A DNA stretch of 18,299 nucleotides. It comes from Byssothecium circinans. Lineage: Eukaryota > Ascomycota > Dothideomycetes > Pleosporales > Massarinaceae. Under the pieces are notes generated by a model. It had not been told where the DNA came from. It saw nothing but the letters and a program-made list of their open reading frames with translations, and did not search any database. Positions within the stretch are counted from its first letter, which is position 1. Every line of letters starts with the position of its first letter. The translations under genes were made by a program, and so were the position numbers. The stretch spans positions 400,655-418,953 of the forward strand of contig ML977015.1 in the NCBI GenBank assembly GCA_010015675.1, read 5' to 3'. Below are positions 1 to 7,651 of this stretch, in pieces.

Positions 1-64
1 CTAGGTTTAAAATTTTAAAAGAAAATATTAAGGTTTGGCTTTGTTATTAAGATAATACTCTTTG

Positions 65-235
65 ATGTTCCTTGCCAAGAAAAAGTGGCCGCTTCGGTGG
101 TGTGGCCGCTTCGGTGGTAGAATACGTTAATACTAGTTAATGTTCCTTGCCAAGCATTTCTGCGCAGTTCTGTGGTGTGCGCGGTTCAGTGGTGCTTTAC
201 GTTATAATTTATAAAGTAGAAATAACTAAAGATGC
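65..235. repeat. Diverged tandem repeats flanking an AT-rich transposon
   Basis: The 17-mer GTGGCCGCTTCGGTGGT occurs twice head to tail, at 85-101 and 102-118. The 15-mer ATGTTCCTTGCCAAG occurs at 65-79 and again at 140-154, which implies a unit of about 75 bp. The second unit is diverged but keeps a GTGGTGTGCGCGGTTCAGTGG stretch and a TACGTTA motif like the first. These repeats sit immediately left of the AT-rich transposase remnant, so they may be subterminal repeats of that element or an independent minisatellite. The exact edge of the element was not found. Confidence 0.7.
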
Positions 236-1330
236 TTTAAGTGTAACTAATATACTTAAAACTCTATAACGCTGCCTTACCTACTAAGAATAAGCTTAAA
301 TACACGCCCTACGCTATAACGCTTAATAGACTTACTAGCAAATATTAAAGGAGCTTAATATTCTTATTAGTATAGTTTTATACTATACTAATAGCTAAGT
401 TACTCCTATAAAGAACTATAGTTAAAAGTCTTTATTAAATACTTTTACCTATTAATGCCTTATCTACTACGCTATATCTTTATAAGAGTAATAGCTTAAG
501 TCCTTTTAAGAGATAGCAAAGGAGCTTAAGATTAAAGTAGATAAAAGGACTATTATAAAAGCGTTTAATAAGGAGGGCTACTATTAATAAAAGGCTATAA
601 AGGAGCTACTCCTTATACTAAAGTATATAGCTAACTACCTTTAATAGGTAACTACTTATATAGCTCTACCTTAGCCTATTTAGAATTAAGTAGTTTAGTT
701 AGATAAGGCTACTTTTTAAATAGGTAGAAGATAAGGGCAGGTATTTATTACTTAATAGCTAAAGAAGAAGTATTTATAAGCTTATTATATACCTAAGTTT
801 AAGGACTATACTTATGTATACGCTTAGGCTTATATAGGGGGAGATAGCTTAAAAGGTTCTATTCTTATTTAGGATAAAGACCTTTAGGGGAACTTTACCT
901 TTATCTTCTATATAGAGCAAGTTATCCCCCTTATTTAAGCCTTTATATAAGAGTATAAAATCTTCTATATAAGGATAGGGAATACCCTTTTTATATAGGA
1001 TAATACTTTACCTTATATAGCTAAAGCTACTAAGCTAGCTTTATATAAAAGAGCTATTTACCTACTTTAGTAGCTAGCTAATTCACCTAACCTTAATCCT
1101 ATTAAAAATGTATAGAGGCTACTTAAAGCAAGAGTATAAAAGAGATTTCTAAAAACAAAGAAGGAGCTTATAGCGTATATATAAGAGGAATAGGATAGGA
1201 TTAATATAAGGGATATCTAAAAGTACTGTATAAATATAGGAGAGCGTTGTCAAGTAGTGGTAAGCAGTAGAGGTAGGCATACGCTATTTTAGCTATCTAG
1301 TTTTGTATATAAAATACACTGTATATATAA
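181..1330 (+). mobile_element. Decayed, RIP-like Tc1/mariner-family DNA transposon
   Basis: This is an AT-rich stretch in which C is almost always followed by T or C and almost never by A, and TA is everywhere; this is the footprint expected of fungal RIP. In one plus frame, around 780-1300, a transposase C-terminal half can be read despite many stops: a DN motif at 999-1004 (QDNAP in intact relatives, with CAG now TAG), a SPNLNPI segment at 1084-1103, then K-N-V-stop where the family has IENVW, followed by RLLKARV and a basic tail. The second catalytic Asp (codon 999) and the expected Glu codon (1104-1106, now AAA) are separated by 34 codons, matching the DD34E spacing of Tc1-type elements. 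TAG and TAA at Trp and Gln positions agree with C-to-T and G-to-A changes. The N-terminal half and the terminal inverted repeats could not be assigned, so both ends are approximate. It is certainly non-coding now. Confidence 0.85.
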
Positions 1331-1890
1331 CAGCTTCGATGAATTTCCATGGCCCGTGTGCTGGGTGGGGCATTTCTAATCCGTACATGCACACCTCTTG
1401 TAGGTGTGTGTATGGCACTAGCGGAATAGCCCTTCTAGTGCATGAGCTATTTTGGCTAGGCTAGGCATGGTTTTAGTGAACGGGCCTTCTAATTAAACCA
1501 TATCACGTCATATATCGTATACGGAAGCCTACCCGCTATGGTACTGTCATATGGTACTGTCCCGAAGCAATCCGTGGCTGAGCCCTACTATGATACCTAC
1601 TACAGACTGGGCGTTTAACCAAAACACTGATTTGTTAATCCTAGGCTCGATAGGGACTGGGCGTATTACCAAGCCTGGGCGTATTAGTAGGGGGGCGTAA
1701 TACACAATCTTTACGGTATGCCCTTCGTCACGGTACCTATGGCGGCGGGACCGCAGCAATCATAAATCATCGACGTGGGTGGTGACTGAAACGTCGTGGA
1801 ATCCGCGTCGCATCACGCCACCGAATAGAAAATACTCTGGGCTAATCGGAGCATACTAACGTTATGATTATAATGATATGGACCTTGTCG
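1331..1890. repeat. Non-coding repeat-derived segment with GGGCGTATTA-type motifs
   Basis: No gene is visible here. GACTGGGCGTTTAACCAA (1605-1622) recurs as GACTGGGCGTATTACCAA (1655-1672) exactly 50 bp later, and CTGGGCGTATTA appears again at 1675-1686, followed by GGGGGCGTAATAC. A TATGGTACTGTC motif is also repeated near 1537-1560. A short hairpin-like CACACCT/AGGTGTG pair lies near 1391-1409. Base composition returns to normal here, so this is probably a different, less mutated transposon end or a solo terminal repeat. The open frame at 1547-1759 on the minus strand resembles no protein I know and runs across these repeats. Confidence 0.5.
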
Positions 1891-1910
1891 CCTTAGATTA
1901 TGCCCATTAG

Positions 1911-2302
1911 GTTCACACAATCCAGGCCACAGAGGCATACTACCTGCACATTCGACAAGCACCATGTGTCTGCCCGTTTCCCCAATGCGGAATGCAATTC
2001 GAGCAACCAGGTGAATGGGTAGCTCACTACTCCCAAGCTTATATTCGGGGTAGAGATCCGCGTTTGAGCGCCACGACCCGTCGTTCGAGCTGAAGCGACA
2101 GCAACTCTCAGATGAAATGGCAAGGATGCAAGCTGCATGGGGGGAGCCAGGCAGTCCAGAGCGCAGTACCGTGTCGCAGCAATTCCTGCAGCAGTTGCGG
2201 AATGACCCATTGTATGCAGGCGAAAAAGCTCCAGAGGAGAGTGAGATCTGGTTCCGCTACCAACGAGACATAAATGGTCGGGAACATCCGCCCATTTACT
2301 GA
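1911..2302 (+). pseudogene. Broken C2H2-zinc-finger-like gene fragment
   Basis: Two overlapping plus-strand frames read like pieces of one protein. The first (1911-2093, frame opened by a TAG that could be an old splice acceptor) contains CPFPQCGMQFEQPGEWVAHY, a Cys-x4-Cys plus Trp/His pattern like atypical fungal C2H2 fingers. The second (2054-2302) starts inside the first in another frame and continues with a charged helix (FELKRQQLSDEMARMQAAW), then QQFLQQLRNDPLY and a terminal WFRYQRDING, ending at TGA 2300-2302. The switch of frame around 2054-2075 and the missing second zinc-ligand His suggest a small deletion or frameshift. The 5' part is absent where transposon-like repeats begin. I do not recognise a named gene. 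The remaining open frame from 2117 would encode 61 residues if translated, but more likely this is a dead remnant. Confidence 0.45.
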
Positions 2303-2324
2303 TCAGCACTAAGAACTTCTGCAC

Positions 2325-2842
2325 TTTTCATCCAACGTGCCTAGGCCTTGGGCTGGATCTAGATGTCGCGTTCGTATCTTTCTCGTTGCGTGACGGGTTA
2401 CAGAGCTCTCACAAGCTTCCCTCATTTCCATCCGCATCCCCGTGATCCAAACAACTCGGTCTGCCTCTACTCGCTCTCGTAGGTCATTTCGCGATCATTC
2501 GCTAGCTATCATGGAACGCCGTGTGTATATCTATCGAACAATCAAGAAAAAATTAATTAATTCTTCATGTCTAGCATGTTCGACTCTACGATCCTCATAT
2601 CACATCTCTTTGCATTTCATGCCATACAGATACAATCTCACCCCCCCCCCCCCAGTTCATCACGAATCTTCCCATGCCATAATTTTCCTTGCACGCCCCA
2701 CCACTTCCCTCACAACCACACACCCAACACCCTAACTACCCCTCCCGCTGGCACTCTACCCACTACCGCCCACCAATCGACCCCCTTCCACACCAACCCC
2801 ACATCCACACTCCCCACACTCCCCGTCACAGTCGGCGCATTC
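2325..2842. other. Pyrimidine-rich intergenic stretch with a C13 tract
   Basis: There is no convincing gene. From about 2630 the plus strand is extremely C-rich and G-poor, including a run of 13 C at 2641-2653 and long CCAC/CCTC-type stretches up to 2840. Such CT-rich tracts are common just upstream of fungal coding starts, so this may be the promoter and 5' leader of the small candidate gene starting at 2843. The open frames here (for example 2442-2735 and 2567-2941) are low-complexity translations rich in H, P, T and S and are not credible proteins. Confidence 0.5.
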
Positions 2843-3260
2843 ATGACGCCCACCGTGCGCGTCGCCGGCGCTCGTCCCGTCTCTGCCACGATGGCGCCAG
2901 ACAAAAGACTCCTGCAGGACGTCAATTTCGTAGGTGTGTAAGTTCTGAGCAGGGCATTACTTACTTCAACCCTTCAACCACAGCGCCGACCGGACATTCC
3001 AGCCCCACCATCGGCGTCGGCGCCACACTACAAATATTTCTTCACGAGTATAGATGACGCGCAGAGTGCGGCCGGGTACGAGGGGCAGAAGGAGGTGAGG
3101 CGCCTATCGTTGTGTCAGCAGCTAACCCCATCTCCACTTCCTCAATCATCATTGCATTCAGCAGCGACGTCAGGCTTACTCAAGCCCCTTCTTTGCGCTT
3201 TCACATCCGTCGCCTGCGTTGGAGGCGCAGGATTGCCATTGGTTGTTGTGCTTGCATTAG
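2843..3260 (+). CDS. Candidate three-exon small protein (98 aa), unknown function
   Basis: Model: exons 2843-2929, 2984-3094 and 3162-3260. Intron 1 is 54 bp (GTAGGT to CACAG) and would otherwise hit a stop at once. Intron 2 is 67 bp (GTGAGG, a perfect GCTAACC branch-like site, TTCAG). The 98-residue product starts with an Arg/Ala/Val-rich, acid-free stretch (MTPTVRVAGARPVSAT) that could be a mitochondrial presequence; a second in-frame ATG at 2891 gives MAPDKRLLQDVNF. Exon 2 reads RRPDIPAPPSASAPHYKYFF and then TSIDDAQSAAGYEGQKE, with good fungal codon choice. If intron 2 is not removed, the same frame stays open to 3313 and gives a hydrophobic C-terminus instead. No family recognised. It overlaps an antisense candidate, so at least one of the two models may be wrong. 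Confidence 0.35.
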
Positions 3261-3447
3261 CTCAGGTGAAATGTATAGGTAGGACGGGAGGATGGAGGGA
3301 TGCGTACGAATAGGCGTCGGAAGAGCAGTGTGCGAGGCCGGCGGTGGGGGTTGGGAGGATGCTGAGGGTTTCGGGAAGGGGGATGCTGTCTTGGGGGGAG
3401 GCGAGGGCGAGGATAGGGAGGGGGGTGAAGAGATGGAATGGGCGCAT
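3142..3447 (-). CDS. Candidate small secreted protein (82 aa), antisense to the previous model
   Basis: The minus-strand ATG at 3447 is followed by MRPFHLFTPLPILALA, a convincing short signal peptide, then a Pro/Ser/Thr-rich region and a Cys (AHCSSDAYS). Model: exon 1 is 3447-3308, the intron is 3307-3251 (GTACGC, a CTAAT branch-like site, but an unusual AAG acceptor), and exon 2 is 3250-3142, ending AAECNDD and a stop. The product would have two cysteines and no known domain, the profile of small secreted fungal proteins and effector candidates. Without splicing the frame gives a 61-residue protein ending at 3262. Weak points are the AAG acceptor, the short branch-to-acceptor distance, and overlap with the plus-strand candidate whose third exon lies on the same DNA. 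I cannot tell which strand is expressed. Confidence 0.3.
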
Positions 3448-3562
3448 GGTTGAAGCAATTGATTGTCTCAGAAATACTGTAACGTGGAGATAGTATTCAA
3501 CTTGGAGGATGTTTGGATATCCTCAGCAACCTAGAATAGAATCCCGCCTCTCAACTGCCTAT

Positions 3563-4319
3563 CTAGCCCAAAAGCGCATATTGAATCTGCCCAATGCCAC
3601 GGGGATAGGGTTCCTCCTCGTTAATGTTCTTGGCTAGCCCCTTAGCCCGCTCGACATCGACGCCGAGCTCCTGGAACGTCCTCTCGAGTACCGAGTACCG
3701 CTTGATAGCCAGGCCGACATAGTTGAGGTTCACCTCCCCAATTCTCGCCTTGATTTGATCCGGGTACCTCGACAGCAGGGTGCGAAGGTCAGCCGAGTCG
3801 TGGAACTTCTCCCGCGTGGCAGCGGCGCAGAGCTTCCCCTTGAAGATGGAGAATGGATCAGCGAAGGTCGAGTAGCTCTGGCCAAAGGCCTGACCGTTGA
3901 CCGCGACCTCGGAAAGGCCTAGACGGCTCATGTTAAACTTTGAGCCTGTTCAACAGTATGCCATGTCAAAAAAGCTCAACTGCATAGGGGATACATAGGG
4001 CGTGGCTCCCCCACTCACCCGGAAATTGCTCGCAAAAGATCTCGACCAGGACGGGATTTGTGGAGTTAGCCTTCTCGGACCAGAAGAAGGCCACATAGTC
4101 TTGACGAGTCTGAGGAATCAGCGAGAACCCGGCCCGCTTGTCCAGCGCGGCGATAACCTGCTCGCGGGAAAGGGCGACGATGCAGTCGACGTCCTTGCTC
4201 TCCCGAACGCCGCCAAGGACAGAAACGGCGTATCCGCCGAAGATGCCAAACCTCACGCCAGCCTCGCCGAGGACCTTCTGCAGGGCAATGGCAGCGTCGT
4301 TCAGGCGTTCGGTGATCAT
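3563..4319 (-). CDS. Nucleotidyltransferase-fold protein, paralogue 1 (227 aa)
   Basis: Two exons: 4319-4019 and 3945-3563, with a 73-bp intron (GTGAGT to AACAG, phase 1). The protein is a small soluble single-domain nucleotidyltransferase-fold enzyme of the kind that transfers an NMP to a protein, RNA or small molecule; the substrate is unknown. Visible motifs are FGIFGGYAV (the GG of the fold at residues 28-29), RESKDVDCIV with carboxylates D43 and D45, and VLVEIF with E93 as the likely third carboxylate, so the metal-binding triad appears intact. The remainder is helical, with conserved-looking RYPDQIKARIGEVNLNYVGL. An in-frame upstream ATG at 4418 would add 33 basic residues, but I prefer 4319, where the family-like sequence begins. 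It lies in tandem with, and on the same strand as, paralogue 2. The fold resembles bacterial AbiEii/MNT-type families, but a toxin role is only speculation. Confidence 0.85.
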
Positions 4320-4790
4320 CTTGCGGTGGTCGGGGGTGGTTGGATAGGATATGATAGAAACGAGTCGCAGTGTAGGAATCCGTGGAATGGTTATGAGAAG
4401 CTTGGGAAGGTTTCTCACTGGGAACTCAAGGGGAAGAGAACTCTTTTTATCTTCGAGTGGGAGTTCTCTGCCAAGACACCAGGCCTGGTTTATTGGGCAT
4501 CAGGGTGGAATCTCGGAATAGACTCAAGCGCCCGAAACATGACTGTTGGTGACTTCTGCATATTTCGGTTCGCATGGCCACATAAAACAGACCCTTGACG
4601 CTGGCCAGGTAGCCTTAGCGGGTGGTCAGGGAAATGGGTGGGTGCTGGCGCTAAGGGAGGCGGGTACTCTGGAAGGTCACTCTTGCCCCTCTGCGCGTCG
4701 CAGCGATGGTTTCGTGGATGGGATGAGAAAGGTAGCTTCAATCCAAGGAGTTATACAGTGTATTCCAGTAGACTGGTAGTTAAGGTCGAC
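4320..4790 (-). promoter_or_regulatory. Intergenic region upstream of nucleotidyltransferase paralogue 1
   Basis: The 471 bp between the stop of paralogue 2 and the start of paralogue 1 must hold the 3' end of one and the promoter of the other. On the minus strand an ATAAAAA TATA-like motif is present at 4450-4444, about 125 bp upstream of the chosen ATG. The open frames in both directions here look like chance translations. No repeat or transposon signature was seen. Confidence 0.4.
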
Positions 4791-5614
4791 TTAAAATCCG
4801 GGAATTCGTCTGAGTATTGCGGCTTCTTGTTCGTCTTTGATGAAGCAAGTCACTGTGTTGTCCTGATAGTACGCAATTCGTGATTGTTTACCCTTGACCA
4901 AGCGCCTGGCCAACTGGACAACGCCGTCGGGCACATCGACGAGGTTCTTCCTGCACCACTCTTCGTCCAGGTTCATCCCATCGACTAAGTGCTCAGCGCC
5001 GACCATGGCCATTTCGTCCCAGATATTCTCGGCGTATCGCTTGAGAAGGCCGACGAAAAAGGGCCCGAGGAGGGGGAAGCAGAAAGCCTCCACCTCCATA
5101 GGGGTCATGCTGTCCAAAATCTGGCTGCTGAACACGCGGCCCGAGGATGACAGGTCAGGACCGTGGACACTGCAGGCCTCGAGGGGTTCAAGCCCGGAGA
5201 ACGATGCGGGGAATAAGATGACAGAGATTTTTGGAGTTGATGCCGTCACCGAAAAACGCGGAAAGCCGCGCTTGTGTTCGGTGTGAGCCGTGAAGGATGT
5301 CGGATCGTACCCGTGGGGCTCGAACAGACCCCCGCGCCTCCGCAGCGCGCCTACTGCGTCCGTCAACTGGTCGGTTGGCACGGCGATCTCGACGTCCTAA
5401 TACCAGCCATATTGAGTGAGAAAGGGGTTCTCGAGAGCAGCTCGGATGCCTCAGCCACACGTACATGAATGACATCGGGAACGTTATAGTAATTCAGTGC
5501 CACCTCTCCGATCAAACAGGCTCGGATGTTGCTGTCCTCGAGGACTTTGAAGATAACCTTGAGGGTGGCTGCAAACGGCGTGCTGCTGGATTGGTGAGTC
5601 GTAGACTCTGTCAT
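4791..5614 (-). CDS. Nucleotidyltransferase-fold protein, paralogue 2 (251 aa)
   Basis: Two exons: 5614-5465 and 5396-4791, with a 68-bp phase-0 intron (GTACGT to TTAG). The joined protein runs through LIGEVALNYYNVPDVIH and then DVEIAVPTDQL, so the splice joins the helix after the nucleotidyltransferase G-x motif directly to the catalytic D51-x-E53 strand. This layout is familiar from a large, mostly uncharacterised fungal family. Further conserved-looking segments are EHKRGFPRFSVTAS, a Pro/Phe-rich segment LLGPFFVGLLKRY, and LVDGMNLDEEWC near the end. Relative to paralogue 1 the glycine pair is GE instead of GG, and the third carboxylate seems absent (KISVILF at about 106-112), so catalysis may be altered or lost. 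The ATG at 5614 is preferred over 5665, which adds 17 residues. The gene is divergent from the phosphoesterase at 6069. Confidence 0.85.
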
Positions 5615-6068
5615 GGTGCCTGAGAGTGTGGTCAAAGTTTGGAAAGAGAGCCGATGGCGGAGCAAGCGCCCAGAAGGCTGCGCAATGTAAGAATAAATAG
5701 ATGCCTCGAAAACTCAGCAAGCGTCGCGCTAGCACGCTAGCTCAGCGCTAAAAAGACGCGGAGCCTCCCAGGCCAATTACTCACGCGCACGGGTGGAGTT
5801 GGAGTCACGTTCTTTTGCCGCCCGCGCTCTAATTGGTTGCATGTCAACGATTAGATTAATGCGTATGGCCTTATTGGTTCATTAGGGATGCAATATCCAC
5901 GTGACTCCAATTTCCACCGTATCCGACACTTGAGACCCTTACAACTCCTACTGCAGTCTGATCTGTGAATCTCAGACCGCAAATTTCAGCACTAACTTGC
6001 CCAATTCAACCTCAACCGAGTTGAAGCAAAGGTGATGCTACCACCGCCGTGACAACGCATTCCACGCA
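5615..6068. promoter_or_regulatory. Shared divergent promoter with CCAAT boxes and a 12-bp inverted repeat
   Basis: This 454-bp region separates two divergent genes. It contains four CCAAT-type boxes: CCAAT at 5773-5777 and 5907-5911, and ATTGG at 5832-5836 and 5873-5877. TTGGAGTCACGT at 5799-5810 is perfectly repeated in inverted orientation as ACGTGACTCCAA at 5899-5910. Each arm contains TGACTC, the core recognised by Gcn4/CPC1-type bZIP factors; the right arm also completes CACGTG (5898-5903), an E-box. A GCTAGCACGCTAGC palindrome-like motif lies near 5729-5742. The motifs are seen directly; binding and co-regulation are inferred. Confidence 0.6.
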
Positions 6069-6998
6069 ATGGCGTCACGCTCGCTCAAGTCCCTGTGTGG
6101 CCTCATGTCGCCCATCTTCCCGCTAAAAGCAAAAGCGAAAGCGAAGACTTCCCGGCGACTGCAATTCATGTCCGATCTGCACCTCGAGATCGGCCAGCAA
6201 TACATGTCTTTTGACTTCCCCACCACAGCGCCCTTTCTCGTCTTGGGCGGCGACATCGGTCGCCTCGTCGACTACGACGGCTACCTCGCCTTCCTCCAAC
6301 GCCAGGCCACTCGCTACGAGCGCGTGTTCCTCGTCCTCGGCAACCACGAGTTCTACGGGATGAGCTACGGGGAGGGCCTCGAGCGGGCGGGGCAGCTGGT
6401 GTGCGAACCCGCCCTTGCTGGAAAGACTACGCTCCTGCAACAGGGCCGGTACGAGCTCGACCTCCCGGGCGCGCGTGTCATTATTCTCGGGTGCGTGCTC
6501 TGGTCCCGGATCGCGGCCGAGTCAGCTGAAAGAGTTGCTATGGCGGTGAGCGACTTCAAGCAGATCCGGGGCTGGACGGTTGACGCGCACAACGCGGCCC
6601 ACGCCGCGGACCTGGCCTGGCTGCAGGCCGAAATGGAATGCATCCAGCGCGAGAAATCCGGGGAGAGGGAGAGGGAGAGGGTCGTCGTCGTCATCACGCA
6701 CCACGCGCCCTTAGTTCGGGGTACGGCAAGCCCGCGCCATGACGACAGCCCTTACAGGTCGGCATTTGCCACGGATTTACTGTGCAGGCATGGCATTGGT
6801 GCGGACTGCAACCGGGTCAAATTCTGGGTCTTTGGCCATACACACTGGACTACGGATTTCGCTGCTGCCAGTGGGGTGCGCCTCGTGAGCAACCAGCGAG
6901 GTTATGTCTTCCCCGGGAATACGCGTCCGATCGATCAAGGCCCCATGGACCTTACGCCCAAGCATACTTTCGATCCTGGCAGGTATATTCAACTCTAA
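6069..6998 (+). CDS. Calcineurin-like metallophosphoesterase (309 aa)
   Basis: An intronless gene encoding a binuclear-metal phosphoesterase of the calcineurin-like superfamily; the substrate is not predictable from sequence. All signature blocks are present in order: SDLHLE (D36, H38), GGDIG (D62), GNHEF (N92, H93), THHAP (H211, H212) and FGHTHW (H257, H259), so the active site looks complete. The N-terminus has a basic KAKAKAKTSRR stretch coded by a small repeat at 6126-6146; a mature start nearer the RRLQF strand is possible. A GA-rich microsatellite near 6661-6680 codes GERERERVV and may vary in length between strains. Size fits cytosolic fungal members of the family, with no signal peptide or membrane segment. 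The divergent nucleotidyltransferase upstream shares its promoter, which hints at co-regulation. Confidence 0.93.
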   Translation: MASRSLKSLCGLMSPIFPLKAKAKAKTSRRLQFMSDLHLEIGQQYMSFDFPTTAPFLVLGGDIGRLVDYDGYLAFLQRQATRYERVFLVLGNHEFYGMSYGEGLERAGQLVCEPALAGKTTLLQQGRYELDLPGARVIILGCVLWSRIAAESAERVAMAVSDFKQIRGWTVDAHNAAHAADLAWLQAEMECIQREKSGERERERVVVVITHHAPLVRGTASPRHDDSPYRSAFATDLLCRHGIGADCNRVKFWVFGHTHWTTDFAAASGVRLVSNQRGYVFPGNTRPIDQGPMDLTPKHTFDPGRYIQL

Positions 6999-7651
6999 TC
7001 CAGGGACAATAGAACACCAGGCGTTTCTGCCAGAACAGATTAGGATTGATCCATTTAAACTTCTATGACGTAGATGACCCTATGTAACTCTATCCAACGC
7101 AAGCAATCACTCCTTTACTTATCCAAGCATGGACGATCTTGCGTATGATCACAGGTTACACAACCGCATCCTCGTTGACCGCCTCAGCATCTGCTAGAAG
7201 TCAGCCTTCTTTAGAGGTCTATAACCATGCCCCTGAATGTGCCTCAGACCAATGAATGAGAAGAGCGAAAATGTTCTGTTGGATAACAAACGAGGGCTGA
7301 AACTTAAATCCTAGAAACAACAGGCTAAGAAATAACCCTTTTTAGGGATTATTAAGCGGGCCCTCTAACAATCCTCGCCACATGTCCCTTCTCTAAGTCA
7401 CATCTAACTTTACTCCGCGTGTAAACCTTAGCGCATTATAGAAACACACTACCTTAACATTATCTCTAAGTTACAATCGCTTTTACTACCTTACGCCACA
7501 TGGTGCATTCACATATCGTAAATCATCCGCATATTCTGCCTTTGAATAGTCCTAATATAGGAAGCAAATCTCGATCATGACTATCGAGTTCAGGGGAATG
7601 GAATGGACTGTTTCAGGGTTCTTCATGCCCCATCTACGAATACGGGTTTAT
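6999..7651. other. Intergenic region, possibly with an old transposon remnant
   Basis: This lies between convergent genes. No protein-coding frame is convincing. From about 7310 to 7560 the DNA becomes richer in TA and poorer in CA/TG, and includes CCCTTTTTAGGG (about 7337-7348, partly palindromic) and two CGCCACATG copies (about 7376 and 7494). This is compatible with a mutated repeat, but no transposase motif is readable. The 62-residue frame at 7577-7765 runs into the antisense of the AA9 gene and is rejected. Confidence 0.35.

Noticed and set aside
85..118. Tandem repeat considered as a CRISPR array
   Set aside because: Only two adjacent copies without spacers, in a eukaryotic genome context.
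1893..2324. Minus-strand open frame of 143 codons
   Set aside because: It lies antisense to the zinc-finger-like fragment, which has recognisable protein features; the minus translation is compositionally odd and has no motif.
2442..2941. Overlapping plus-strand frames rich in His, Pro, Thr and Ser
   Set aside because: They are translations of a C-rich low-complexity tract in several frames and lack any domain; only the part from 2843 has splice and codon support.
4002..4598. 198-codon plus-strand frame
   Set aside because: Most of it is the antisense of nucleotidyltransferase paralogue 1, whose catalytic motifs and splice sites are clear.
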